From: Caproiciproducens sp. NJN-50
Lineage (GTDB): Bacteria; Bacillota; Clostridia; Oscillospirales; Acutalibacteraceae
Length of the DNA: 64,000 bases
NCBI RefSeq assembly: GCF_004103755.1
Contig: NZ_CP035283.1
Span: 248,001 to 312,000, forward strand
Reading direction: 5' to 3'
In this document: piece after piece, positions 17,046 to 25,276 of the stretch
How the letters are laid out: every line of letters starts with the position of its first letter
Numbering within the stretch: position 1 is the first letter of the stretch
Notes under the pieces: generated by a model
Told to the model about the DNA's origin: nothing
Database searches by the model: none
Seen by the model: the letters and a program-made list of their open reading frames with translations, nothing else
Translations under genes and position numbers: made by a program

Positions 17046-18056
17046 TCAGGCTCCATAGGTCAGAATGCGGACCGCGCCGTCAAACAGCCTGGCGAAACCG
17101 GCCGTCACGCTGATGGCGGTACGTTCAAGCTGACGGTCGATCAGCCGGTCGGAATCGGTTGTCACGCCGCCCGCCTGCACCATTTCGAGCGCGCAGGTTT
17201 TGTCAAGGCCAATGACTTTACCGGATTCCATCTGCGGCGCGTGCAGCAGCTTTGCCCCCAGAGGGCTGATCAGTTTGCCGGTGCCCTGGAAGTTCAGCCC
17301 CGCGACCGCGTCCTTGAATTCGGATATGGACAGCAGGTCCTTTGTCGCGGCGGTCGACACGAGCAGCGTGTTCAGAGTATAGGGGGAAAGGCTGCTCCAC
17401 AGGTTCACCAAGTCCCCGTAATCCGGAGCCGCGCCAGAGGCGGCTACCGTACCGGCGGGTTCGTTTCCGTCGTCGCCGTTGAGCAAAACGCCGATCGCGT
17501 CGGAAAGCTGGCTGCGCGCGATGGCCGACCCGATCTGCCGCAGCGTCACGGTGAACAGGTCCAGACGCTGGAAGCGCAGCGCCTCGTAACTCGCCGTCAA
17601 CATCCTGCCGCGCTTGTTCAGGCGCACGAGCTGGCTTTTGATTTTGATATTGGTCTGCGGCAGCTGTGCGCCTTCCGCGACGGGCTTCAGGCTTTTGTCG
17701 TCCTCGGAGGGGTCCGACTCGATCGTCCGGTAATCCATCGAGTCGATCTGCGTCGTGGCCGCGACCAGTTCGGGCAGCAGGTTTGCCTGCTCCATGCCCT
17801 GACTCACCGCGCGGGAGATATATTCGGGGAACAGCGCGGAGGAGTCACCGGTCTGAAAGAACTTTTCGATTTTATCGGAGGCGGGGCCGCCCACCCTGAT
17901 ATCGAAGCGCTTGAGCTGGCGCTGGTAGGCGTCCAGACCCTCCAGCGGGGTGCCCGCGTAGTCGGCGGAGGGGTCCAGACCCTCCAGAGTCTGTGTAAAG
18001 GATTTTCCCGGTACGCCGTACATGCCTTTTTCCAGACGGATGGATTCGTATTTCAC
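17046..18056 (-). CDS. Major capsid protein, HK97-like
   Basis: 336 residues. It follows the decoration gene and precedes the connector. The N-terminal arm, the middle ...LPQTNIKIKSQLVRLNKRGR, and the C-terminal ...AISVTAGFARLFDGAVRILTYG strand (P-domain/E-loop style) match HK97-fold capsids of PBSX-type elements (XkdG-like). AAAAGGAGGAATGTGAA precedes the ATG. Confidence 0.8.
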   Translation of the reverse strand: MKYESIRLEKGMYGVPGKSFTQTLEGLDPSADYAGTPLEGLDAYQRQLKRFDIRVGGPASDKIEKFFQTGDSSALFPEYISRAVSQGMEQANLLPELVAATTQIDSMDYRTIESDPSEDDKSLKPVAEGAQLPQTNIKIKSQLVRLNKRGRMLTASYEALRFQRLDLFTVTLRQIGSAIARSQLSDAIGVLLNGDDGNEPAGTVAASGAAPDYGDLVNLWSSLSPYTLNTLLVSTAATKDLLSISEFKDAVAGLNFQGTGKLISPLGAKLLHAPQMESGKVIGLDKTCALEMVQAGGVTTDSDRLIDRQLERTAISVTAGFARLFDGAVRILTYGA

Positions 18057-18071
18057 TTCACATTCCTCCTT

Positions 18072-18416
18072 TTAAAGAATAATGCCGCAGGTTTGGGCGG
18101 CTTCGTCCACGTCGGTGACGAGCAGGTTTCTTCCGCCGGTTTCCGCTGTCTTGATTTTGCCGCCCGCCGCGGCGCACAGGTTCTGGTACCCGACCGCCGG
18201 AGCCGTCCCGTCATAGGGCAGGCAGGCGTAGCCGGCGAGCTGAACCGCCGCGAAGCCGCAGCGTTCGTTTGCCGCCACGCCGCAGAATACGTCCCCATCC
18301 GCGCACGGGCCGGCGGTTCCGTTTGCCGTCAGTTTGACCGGAACGCCGGCCGTAAGGCCGTCTTCCGCTTCAAAGGTCACCATGGATTCCCGGAATCCGT
18401 TTAAAGACACGTTCAT
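18072..18416 (-). CDS. Capsid decoration-like protein
   Basis: 114 residues, Gly/Ala-rich, beta-strand pattern (AGVPVKLTANGTAG, GDVFCGVAANERCGFAAVQL). It lies between protease and capsid genes, as head decoration (gpD of lambda-like, DUF2190-type) proteins do. AAAGGAGGATACAAAA precedes the ATG. Confidence 0.65.
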   Translation of the reverse strand: MNVSLNGFRESMVTFEAEDGLTAGVPVKLTANGTAGPCADGDVFCGVAANERCGFAAVQLAGYACLPYDGTAPAVGYQNLCAAAGGKIKTAETGGRNLLVTDVDEAAQTCGIIL

Positions 18417-18430
18417 TTTTGTATCCTCCT

Positions 18431-19414
18431 TTATATTTTAAAAGCCGAGTTGCCGTCTGCCGGAATCTGTCTTTCCGCCCCGGCCAGTTGGGGCGTCAGC
18501 GGCACCAGACGCTCCGCGTCCCGGCGGAATGCCGCCGCAAAGCATTTCAGGTCGTCAAGGTCCATTCCGTCCGCCGCGCGCCGGAGGGCGCCGGTCGGAA
18601 TTCCGGGCTTGGACAGCGCCGCGCTGCGCACAAAATCCTTCGTCAGCTCCTCCCGGTAAACGCGCCCGCAGGCGGCTTCCCGTTCCAGAACCGCGATTTT
18701 TTCCGTCAGCGCCTCTGCTTCTTCCCGCGTCAGCGAGACGGGCCCGCCGCGGCGCAGGGCCTTAAAAAGATCCTCCGATCCGGTCCCGGCCGCGTCGGAA
18801 TAACTCTTGACGACGCCCGCTTCCCGCTGGGCGGGCACGGCGACGAACGACCATTCGTAGGCGTCGGTCGGGTCGTCCAGTATCGTGCAGCAGAGGGAGC
18901 CGCCGTAAGAGCGCCCGCGCTCGTGTTCACAGGAACCGGTTTTCAGGTCGGCGCCGCAGATGCTGCATGTCGCGCTTCGGACGGCGCACCCGACGCTGAC
19001 CTCCTTTTTGATGCCGCTTTCAAGCCCGGCGATCAGGTCCGCGTTTTTTTCCGTGCGGGGCAGGTAAGCGCTTGCCTTCAGGTAAGTATAGGGCTCGCCC
19101 GCCGAGGTCCTGCGCGAGGGGTCGTTCTCCACGAGGCAGTCGAAGATACGCGCCGCCTGGTCCTCTGCCTTGCCGCTGTGGTTAAAGATTCCCGTCTTGC
19201 CTACGAACAGCCGAGAGAGCTTTTCAAGCGCGGGAATGGAAAAGCGCTCGCCGTCCCGGTCGATCTCGTTGTCGCACAGAACGATTGGAAAGATGTAGAG
19301 CTCATCCGCCGAGAAATCCCGGCGTGTAAAGCGATTGACCTTTTCAAGCGCGTCCGCGTCCGGAACCGATTTGTTTCCGGGCGTTTCCGAATTTTGCGCA
19401 TAAGATTTTGTCAG
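18431..19414 (-). CDS. Prohead protease with non-canonical start codon
   Basis: The frame contains family-typical prohead protease sequence upstream of the first GTG (19132): IVLCDNEIDRDGERFSIPAL, FVGKTGIFNHSGKAEDQAAR with the candidate catalytic His, then YLKASAYLPRTEKNADLIAG and IKKEVSVGC. A Cys-rich insert (CSICGADLKTGSCEH) follows. No ATG, GTG or TTG exists before 19132, and an in-frame TGA lies upstream of the ribosome site. AAAGGAGGAATTCGT is followed by ATT (19417) and CTG (19414). I place the start at CTG, 327 residues; ATT is equally possible. Confidence 0.8.
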   Translation of the reverse strand: MTKSYAQNSETPGNKSVPDADALEKVNRFTRRDFSADELYIFPIVLCDNEIDRDGERFSIPALEKLSRLFVGKTGIFNHSGKAEDQAARIFDCLVENDPSRRTSAGEPYTYLKASAYLPRTEKNADLIAGLESGIKKEVSVGCAVRSATCSICGADLKTGSCEHERGRSYGGSLCCTILDDPTDAYEWSFVAVPAQREAGVVKSYSDAAGTGSEDLFKALRRGGPVSLTREEAEALTEKIAVLEREAACGRVYREELTKDFVRSAALSKPGIPTGALRRAADGMDLDDLKCFAAAFRRDAERLVPLTPQLAGAERQIPADGNSAFKI

Positions 19415-19629
19415 AATACGAATTCCTCCTTTTCATAAAATAGAGTGAGTTTTAATAACCTGTCGTTGTTGAGATTTAACCCTTCAATTATTGTTGTTTT
19501 CTTTTTCGCCCTCAAGCCTTGACGACGAGGGCTGGATGGGATTTTTGCCGCTTTTGGTCGTGCTTTTTCAAATTCCGTTAAAGAAAGGCGTTCCTGTCGG
19601 GAGTGTCCCAAGACAGTCCCGTCAAACAC
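19411..19629 (-). CDS. Possible small basic protein between portal and protease
   Basis: 72-residue basic frame (KARPKAAKIPSSPRRQGLRA), more AT-rich than its neighbours, ending at the TGA that overlaps the protease start region. The GTG start lacks a ribosome site. It fills a 235-base gap in an otherwise packed cluster and could be a degraded gene or leader. Confidence 0.25.
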   Translation of the reverse strand: MFDGTVLGHSRQERLSLTEFEKARPKAAKIPSSPRRQGLRAKKKTTIIEGLNLNNDRLLKLTLFYEKEEFVF

Positions 19630-19649
19630 AGAGAAGGCTTTGCGATGTT

Positions 19650-20789
19650 CTAAATGACGGGCCGTTCCGGCCGGATGGTCCGCTCAAGCTGGGCGGCGCG
19701 GGCGTTCTGATAGCGCGCCGCGGCGAGCTCGGTTGTGTCCTGGAGCGTGATGTCGTCCCACTCGACGGAAAATTTCGGCGGAAACCCGTTCAGCCGCAGC
19801 CACATGCTGCAGATTCTGTAAATAACGGGATTCAGAAGCCGCCGGTACGATTCCAGCTCGCTTGTCAGGATATCCGCCTGCTGGCTGGACATCCTTTCTG
19901 TGGAAGACCACGTCAGGCCGAGCAGGAACGGCGGAATCCCGAGCTTGGCGATAATCTGCTCCAGAATCTGCCGAACCGGGACCTCGCTGTCCGGAATCTT
20001 CACATCCGAGCCGATCGCCCGGATACTCACGTCGCCGACCGCGATAAAGTCGCTCACACTGTCTCCGCGCATCGCCCGCCCCCATTCCGTGGCGATCTGC
20101 TCCGCCCGCTCCCTGGCGAACGCCTGGTCCGCCGCGTCGGAATCCGGCTTGTAGGTCACCGCGAAGCGGACTGCGCCCAGACGTTCCCAGTTCACCCCGA
20201 CGGTGTGGAAAATCTGGACCAGGATCCGGCTGACGAACGGCAGCCCCCGCAGAAGAGAGACCCCCTGCGCGCTGCCCGGCGGGGGGTTCAGCGCGGAGCA
20301 GAAAACCAGTTCCGGAAATTTCACCGGCACGCCGACTCCGTTTTCCCGTCGGCGCACCTCTACGGCGAGCGGCGACGCGGCGCGTAGCTCCACGTCGTCC
20401 AGAGAAGCGTTGTACAAAGCGCGCAGTTCCCCACCCTGCACCACCATCTCCCCGACCGCGTTCCCGTAGGTCAGAAGCTGGTCGAGATAAGTGGACAGAA
20501 AGCTCGAAATCCCCTGCCGGGCCCCGCCGGCCTGCACGGATTCAAGAAACCGGTTCAGTTCGCGCTGCGCTGTGCCGTCCGGGCAGAGGACCGTAAAATT
20601 GCCGACCAGGCGGAGGATCTTTTCAATCGCCGCGTCGATGATCGGCACCGCCTCGCGCAGCGCGTCGTACAGGCGGCGCTCCCCGGCGCACAGAGGCACA
20701 TAGCTGGTCAGATCCGAGAACGGAGCGTTCCGCTCCGCCGTTTGGACCGCGCGAACCGCCGCGCCGTTTTTCTTATGGGAAAACAGCAT
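19650..20789 (-). CDS. Phage portal protein
   Basis: 379 residues from MLFSHKKNGAAV. Portal features: ...VPIIDAAIEKILRLVGNF, LDQLLTYGNAVGEMVV, the PPGSAQGVSLLRGLPFVSRI segment, and IIAKLGIPPFLLGLTW followed by the long C-terminal helix. It forms the dodecameric ring through which DNA is packaged. ATG at 20789 follows AGGAGGGAAAAC and overlaps the terminase gene by 17 bases; the longer frame upstream has no ribosome site. Confidence 0.85.
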   Translation of the reverse strand: MLFSHKKNGAAVRAVQTAERNAPFSDLTSYVPLCAGERRLYDALREAVPIIDAAIEKILRLVGNFTVLCPDGTAQRELNRFLESVQAGGARQGISSFLSTYLDQLLTYGNAVGEMVVQGGELRALYNASLDDVELRAASPLAVEVRRRENGVGVPVKFPELVFCSALNPPPGSAQGVSLLRGLPFVSRILVQIFHTVGVNWERLGAVRFAVTYKPDSDAADQAFARERAEQIATEWGRAMRGDSVSDFIAVGDVSIRAIGSDVKIPDSEVPVRQILEQIIAKLGIPPFLLGLTWSSTERMSSQQADILTSELESYRRLLNPVIYRICSMWLRLNGFPPKFSVEWDDITLQDTTELAAARYQNARAAQLERTIRPERPVI

Positions 20790-22047
20790 GTTTTCCCTCC
20801 TTTTCTCTCGGTGCCGCGACGGCGAAAAATCCGTTGTCCGCGCGTGGAAGAGACGTGACAAAATAGCGTATGTCGTCCATCGCGTGGTCGTTTTCCTTCA
20901 CCGGCACGTCCCCGTTTTTTCTTTCATCCCAGCGGTACAGCCCGAATTCCCGCTCCGCGTCCGCGCAGCAGCGGCAAACCCTGATTTTTCCCTGCTTGAG
21001 CGCGGCGGCGGTCCTGCGGATGCCGTCCAGCACGGCGTTGTCCGCCTTCCGCGCGCGGTATTTCCCGTGCCGTCGGATGACCTCCAGAAAGCTCGCGGCG
21101 GAAGGGTCGACTACCACGCGTTCGATGGTTCGGTTTCCGCAAAGCCGTTCCAGAGCGGCGTAATGCTCTTCGTCGGTGCGCTGCTCTCCGGTTTTTCGGG
21201 AGTCGTAATAGGACTCTTCGATGCGGTACCAGACGCCGTCCCGCAGCCCCCAAAGTCCCATGGAACAGGGGTTCGAGGTTCCGTAATCGCACGAGACGGC
21301 ATAGCGCGAAAAGCCGCCGTCCGGCACGCCGTAGAACATGTTTTGCGTCATAAAGGGATAGATCAGCCCCTCTGCCGCAACCCATTTTCCAAGGACAAAC
21401 CGCTCGTAAAAGGTGCCGGTGTAAAGAGACCGGTACCGCGAAAGAATTTTTCGGCTGAGGGACGGGTTGTCCTCCATTGTGAAATGCAGGCGCAGCGCGT
21501 TTTTTTCTTCCGCCTTTAAAATCCATTCCCTGTAGAACCAGTGCCGGGGGCTTTCCGGGTTGCAGCTGAACCAGAATTTGGAACCATCCACCGAGCAGCG
21601 CGCCAGCGCCTGCTCCACAAATGAACGGGGCATCAGCGCGACTTCGTCGAACAGCACGCCCGCGAGCGTCACCCCCTGAATCAGCGCCGCCGAGCCCTCG
21701 TCTTTTCCGCCGAACAGGTAGAACCGGTTTCTGCTTTTCCCAAAGGAAATGTCGATTCGATTTTCTCCCGCGTGGAGGACGCAGGAGAACCCGGCTTCCG
21801 TCAGCGCCGGCAGCAGGGTCGTCACCAGGTTCCTCCGCAGCGAGCGGATGGTCTTTCCGCAGAGCGCGAACGACCGCCCGTCGAACCGGGCGGATGCCCA
21901 CAGCACGAACGAAAGGCCCAGGCAAAGCGTTTTTCCGCTGCGCACCGCGCCGTCGCAGATCACCGCGTCCCGCCCGGCGTGCGGCGATCCCGGGCACCAC
22001 CAGCAGAGCGCTTCCCGCTGGCGCGTGGAAAAGGAGTTAAATTCCAT
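20773..22047 (-). CDS. Terminase large subunit (PBSX/XtmB family)
   Basis: 424 residues. ATPase domain: Walker A GAVRSGKT (33-40), Walker B VLFDEVALM (131-139). Nuclease domain: CDYGTSNPCSMGLWG, VVVDPSAASF and the late acidic motif ENDHAMDDIRY. These are the full motor and headful-cutting residues, so the protein looks functional. Start overlaps the end of the small-subunit-like gene by 11 bases. Confidence 0.93.
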   Translation of the reverse strand: MEFNSFSTRQREALCWWCPGSPHAGRDAVICDGAVRSGKTLCLGLSFVLWASARFDGRSFALCGKTIRSLRRNLVTTLLPALTEAGFSCVLHAGENRIDISFGKSRNRFYLFGGKDEGSAALIQGVTLAGVLFDEVALMPRSFVEQALARCSVDGSKFWFSCNPESPRHWFYREWILKAEEKNALRLHFTMEDNPSLSRKILSRYRSLYTGTFYERFVLGKWVAAEGLIYPFMTQNMFYGVPDGGFSRYAVSCDYGTSNPCSMGLWGLRDGVWYRIEESYYDSRKTGEQRTDEEHYAALERLCGNRTIERVVVDPSAASFLEVIRRHGKYRARKADNAVLDGIRRTAAALKQGKIRVCRCCADAEREFGLYRWDERKNGDVPVKENDHAMDDIRYFVTSLPRADNGFFAVAAPREKEGKHAVFP

Positions 22048-22354
22048 CCTTTTTTTCCTCCCGCGTCTCCTGCGCGCATTTCTGCAGCGCGCGGTACAGT
22101 GGGGAATCCCCCGCGCCCTTTTCGCTCAGGCTGCGCAGACAGTCCAGCGCCCGGATTCGGTCGTAAAACTTGATTTCCAGACCGCCGTCCTTCAGGCGCC
22201 GGATCTCCGCGATGTTGCTGAAATCCATGGACTCCAGCTCCTGCGGGTCCGGCTCTTCTCCAAACAGCAGACGCACCGCGTCGTTGACGCTGCCGAACGC
22301 GAGCTTTTCGTACCCGCTTTTCAGGCTCGCGTGTTTTTTCCCGTTCCGAGTCAA
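22037..22354 (-). CDS. Terminase small-subunit-like protein
   Basis: 105 residues, located directly upstream of and overlapping the large terminase gene, the usual place of TerS. TTG start at 22354 follows AAAGGAGG at 8 bases. ASLKSGYEKLAFGSVNDAVRLLFG suggests a DNA-binding helical N-terminus. Sequence identity to TerS families is not obvious to me, so the assignment is by position. Confidence 0.55.
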   Translation of the reverse strand: MTRNGKKHASLKSGYEKLAFGSVNDAVRLLFGEEPDPQELESMDFSNIAEIRRLKDGGLEIKFYDRIRALDCLRSLSEKGAGDSPLYRALQKCAQETREEKKDGI

Positions 22355-22430
22355 AGATCAGGCCTCCTTTCATTCCACCGCCGCATCTCCTCCGACTTTT
22401 CGCTGAAAAGGCCAAATCGAAAAAAATTTC

Positions 22431-22479
22431 TTGACTTTTTCAATTACAGATGATACTGTGTATATATGATATATACAGT
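22431..22479 (+). promoter_or_regulatory. Promoter and palindromic operator of the GntR/ABC operon
   Basis: TTGACT (22431-22436) and GATACT (22452-22457) form a promoter with a short spacer. An inverted repeat with arms ACTGTGTATAT and ATATACAGT spans 22455-22479, overlapping the -10 and start site. This matches the autoregulatory operator design of YtrA-type GntR repressors. Confidence 0.6.
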
Positions 22480-22504
22480 TAAAATACGCGGGCGGTGATG
22501 CGCA

Positions 22505-22882
22505 CTGGACATCGTAATCAGCAATTCCGATGCAAGGCCAATCTATGAGCAGATCACCGCGCAGGTCAAAAACCAGATTCTTTCGGGCTCGCTGCGCCCG
22601 GGGGATCCTTTGCCGTCCATGCGGCTGCTCGCGCGCCGGCTTCACGTCAGCGTCATCACAACGCGCCGGGCCTATTCCGACCTAGAGGCGGAAGGATTTG
22701 TCGAGACGGTCGCGGGAAAGGGCTGTTTCATTGCTCCGAGGGACGTCGAATCCATCCGCGCCGAACAATGCCGCCGGGTGGAAGAATTGCTTCGCCGGGC
22801 GGTGGAGCAGGCGAGGCAGAGCGGAATTTCGGCGGAAGAACTGCGCGGGATTTTGGACCGCCTGTACGGCGGAGAAGATTAA
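22505..22882 (+). CDS. YtrA-subfamily GntR transcriptional repressor, CTG start
   Basis: 125 residues. The winged helix is complete only if translation starts upstream of the first ATG (22610): LDIVISNSDARPIYEQITAQ, then ILSGSLRPGDPLPSMRLLAR and VSVITTRRAYSDLEAEGFV. An in-frame TGA blocks starts further up, and the only suitable codon after GGCGGTGAT is CTG at 22505. The short C-terminal helix (about 75-125) is the YtrA-type dimerisation tail. It should repress its own ABC operon through the palindrome just upstream; effector unknown, often cell-wall-active compounds in this subfamily. Confidence 0.85.
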   Translation: MDIVISNSDARPIYEQITAQVKNQILSGSLRPGDPLPSMRLLARRLHVSVITTRRAYSDLEAEGFVETVAGKGCFIAPRDVESIRAEQCRRVEELLRRAVEQARQSGISAEELRGILDRLYGGED

Positions 22883-22895
22883 AAGGAGATTTTTT

Positions 22896-23756
22896 ATGGA
22901 ACCGTTGCTGGAACTGAAGGGCGTGTGCAAAAGCTATCCATCGTTTTCGCTTCAGAATGTCGGTTTTACCGTTCCGGAAGGCAGCATTATGGGTCTGATC
23001 GGGGAAAACGGCGCGGGCAAAACCACGACCATCCTCCTGATTTTAAACGAGATTCGGCGCGGGGGCGGAACCATCCGGATTTTCGGGAAGGATAATATCG
23101 AGGACGAAACCGCCGTCAAGGAGCAGATCGGCGTCGTGCTGGACGAAAACTGCTTTTCCGGGGAATTCCGCGCCAGGGATGTCAATCTGATTCTGAGCAG
23201 AATATTCAGAACCTGGGACCGCGATCTGTTTTACCGGTATTTATCCGACTTTTCGCTTCCGGACGACAAAAAGATCAAGGATTATTCCCGAGGAATGCGG
23301 ATGAAGCTGAATATTGCGGCGGCGCTCGCGCACCGGCCCCGCCTTCTGATTCTGGACGAGGCGACCAGCGGGCTGGACCCGGTCATGCGGAGCGACATTC
23401 TCGACCTTCTGCTCGACTTCATTCAGGATGAACGCTGCGGAGTCTTGTTTTCGTCCCATATCACCTCCGATCTGGAGCGTGTGGCGGATTCCATCACCTT
23501 TCTTCATGAAGGGAAAATTGTATTCAGCCGCGCGAAGGATGAGTTGGAAGAGCATATGGGTCTCCTGAAATGCGGCGCCTCCCAGTTTGAGCGGCTGGAC
23601 CCGGCCGATTTTCTGCGCGTGCGCCGGGGAGCTTTTCAATGCGAGGCGCTGGTGGCCGACCGGGCCGCCGCCGGGAAAAAATACCCGGACCTTTTGATCG
23701 AGGCCGCGCCGCTCGATGAGATTATGCTTTTATATGCGAAGGGGGAAACGGCATGA
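22896..23756 (+). CDS. ABC transporter ATP-binding protein
   Basis: 286 residues: Walker A GENGAGKTTT (about 38-47), signature YSRGMRMKL, Walker B LLILDEATSGLDP, and the H-loop SSHITSDLERV. This is a YtrB/BcrA-like exporter ATPase; a C-terminal extension of about 75 residues is present. AAAAGGAGATTTTTT precedes ATG, 13 bases after the GntR stop. It overlaps the next permease gene by 4 bases. Confidence 0.92.
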   Translation: MEPLLELKGVCKSYPSFSLQNVGFTVPEGSIMGLIGENGAGKTTTILLILNEIRRGGGTIRIFGKDNIEDETAVKEQIGVVLDENCFSGEFRARDVNLILSRIFRTWDRDLFYRYLSDFSLPDDKKIKDYSRGMRMKLNIAAALAHRPRLLILDEATSGLDPVMRSDILDLLLDFIQDERCGVLFSSHITSDLERVADSITFLHEGKIVFSRAKDELEEHMGLLKCGASQFERLDPADFLRVRRGAFQCEALVADRAAAGKKYPDLLIEAAPLDEIMLLYAKGETA

Positions 23757-24379
23757 CCGGACTGATTCTGAAAGACCTGCTGTACTTGAAACAAACGGCG
23801 AAAGTGCTGATTTCCCTTCTCGTCTTTTATCTGGCTCTTTTTACCGCGACCGGATCGAAGGACTCCGCGTCCGGCATTCTTTCCGGCGTGGTTATCATGC
23901 TCACCATCATCCTGTCCTCCAACGCATTTGCTTACGACGAGGCCGCCAAGTGGAGGGTTTACGAGCTCAGCCTCCCCGTCGCGAAAAGCCGCATTGTTCT
24001 GGCGCGCTATCTGATCACGCTGATTTTTTCCACGGCTCTGGCTTTGCTTTCCCTGTTTTTGGAGCTGATTGTTTTCCGCGGCGTCACCATGGAAACCGCC
24101 GCCGCGCTGTTGGCCTCGTGGAGCCTGTCCCTGCTGTTCTGCGCCATCCTGTTTCCGGCGATGTACAAGTACGGCACTCAGAAGGCGCGCCTGCTCTTAA
24201 TGGCGATCGTTCTTCTGCCGGTTCTGGGCCTGATGCTGCTTTCGAAGGCGAACCTGCCCGTGCCGAGTGAATCCGTTCTGCTGCTCGGAATCCGCCTGAT
24301 TCCGTTTCTGTCTGTCGCGGCGTATTTTATTTCTTACTGGATTTCCTGCCGCGTCTTCGCCCGAAAAAAGGAGGGCTAA
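23753..24379 (+). CDS. ABC-2 type permease subunit, copy 1
   Basis: 208 residues with about six hydrophobic helices; starts ILKDLLYLKQ, a common N-terminus of short ABC-2 permeases. The ATG overlaps the ATPase stop (ATGA), so the subunits are coupled. It is a close paralogue of the next gene (shared MTGLILKDLLYLK start and CRVFAR end). Predicted to form the membrane channel with the ATPase; substrate unknown. Confidence 0.85.
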   Translation: MTGLILKDLLYLKQTAKVLISLLVFYLALFTATGSKDSASGILSGVVIMLTIILSSNAFAYDEAAKWRVYELSLPVAKSRIVLARYLITLIFSTALALLSLFLELIVFRGVTMETAAALLASWSLSLLFCAILFPAMYKYGTQKARLLLMAIVLLPVLGLMLLSKANLPVPSESVLLLGIRLIPFLSVAAYFISYWISCRVFARKKEG

Positions 24380-24478
24380 GGCATTCCTGGCTTTCCGGCA
24401 GAACATGCCGAAAATCGCGCGGATCAAGATTTTCCCACGGCGGGATCAAGCCGCGCCGGCTGCAAAGGAGGAAACGAC

Positions 24479-25096
24479 GTGACCGGACTCATTCTGAAAG
24501 ACCTGCTGTACCTGAAACGGACCGGCAGAGTGCTGATCGCCGTGACCGCGTTCTATCTGATCGTGTTCCTGGCCACAAGTTCGGGAAATGCGGCCTCCGC
24601 CATCCTGTCCGGCTTCATCGTGATGTTGCCGGTCATCCTCTCCGTCAACGTGTTCGCCTGCGACGAGTTTGCCAGATGGCGGCGGTACGAAGGGAGCCTC
24701 CCCGTCTCCGGGAGCCGGGTCGTCCTCGCGCGCTACCTGTTTGCGCTGATCTTTTCCACCAGCCTCACGCTGCTGTCGTTTGCGCTGGAGCTGTTCGTCG
24801 GCCTCACGCAGAAAGCCGCCCTGGCTTTTCTGGTTTCGTGGGGCGCTGCTCTGCTGTTCTACGCCGTCCTGTTTCCGATCTTTTATCGGTTTGGAACGCA
24901 GAAGGCCCGGCTGGTTCTGATCGGCGTCGTTCTGCTGCCGACCTTCGGCGTCGCCCTGCTCAGGCAGATGAACCTGCCCTTGCCGGGCGGGGCCGATCCG
25001 GAGCGTTGGCTGCCCCTGCTCCCGCTGCTCGCCGCCGCCCTGTTCCTGCTCTCCTTCCGGTTTTCCTGCCGCGTCTTTGCCCGAAGGGAAGACTGA
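24479..25096 (+). CDS. ABC-2 type permease subunit, copy 2
   Basis: 205 residues, the same topology as copy 1 and similar throughout, which indicates tandem duplication. GTG start follows AAAGGAGGAAACGAC. A 99-base spacer separates the copies. The two could form a heterodimeric permease with the single ATPase. Confidence 0.85.
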   Translation: MTGLILKDLLYLKRTGRVLIAVTAFYLIVFLATSSGNAASAILSGFIVMLPVILSVNVFACDEFARWRRYEGSLPVSGSRVVLARYLFALIFSTSLTLLSFALELFVGLTQKAALAFLVSWGAALLFYAVLFPIFYRFGTQKARLVLIGVVLLPTFGVALLRQMNLPLPGGADPERWLPLLPLLAAALFLLSFRFSCRVFARRED

Positions 25097-25208
25097 ACGG
25101 AAGCATCCCGGCTGCCGCCCGATTGCTATTTTATTAGACGTCACATCGTCTTGAACATAATATTTTCTGATTTTAAAGACTATTATTTCCAACGAAATAA
25201 GACAACAA

Positions 25209-25237
25209 TTGCATAATCCGTCAAGCGGTGATAGAAT
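25209..25237 (+). promoter_or_regulatory. degV promoter
   Basis: TTGCAT (25209-25214), 17 bases, TAGAAT (25232-25237), in an AT-rich stretch 40 bases before the DegV start. Confidence 0.6.
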
Positions 25238-25276
25238 AATAAAGATATCATATTTTAGATAACAGAGGAGAAAACA

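Larger units (their letters stand above)
12297..22354 (-). mobile_element. Compact phage-like head-plus-baseplate cluster, possibly domesticated
   Basis: About 15 closely packed minus-strand genes run in PBSX/Mu-like late order: small terminase-like, large terminase, portal, prohead protease, decoration protein, capsid, connector, a 220-residue unknown, a small gene, LysM protein, gpD, gpV, gp46/gp25, gpJ and a DUF2313-like protein. No sheath, tape measure, fibre, holin/endolysin, integrase or replication gene is recognisable. All frames are intact, mostly coupled, and GC content matches the host. This combination suggests long-term retention, not decay. The boundaries are the first and last phage-type genes; no attachment repeats were seen. 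Confidence 0.75.

Noticed and set aside
17241..18404. Plus-strand frame of 387 codons over the capsid and decoration genes
   Set aside because: Crosses two real genes with ribosome sites on the other strand.
12150..22500. Attachment repeats or integrase for the phage-like cluster
   Set aside because: I looked for direct repeats near hflX and the GntR promoter and for recombinase motifs and found none.
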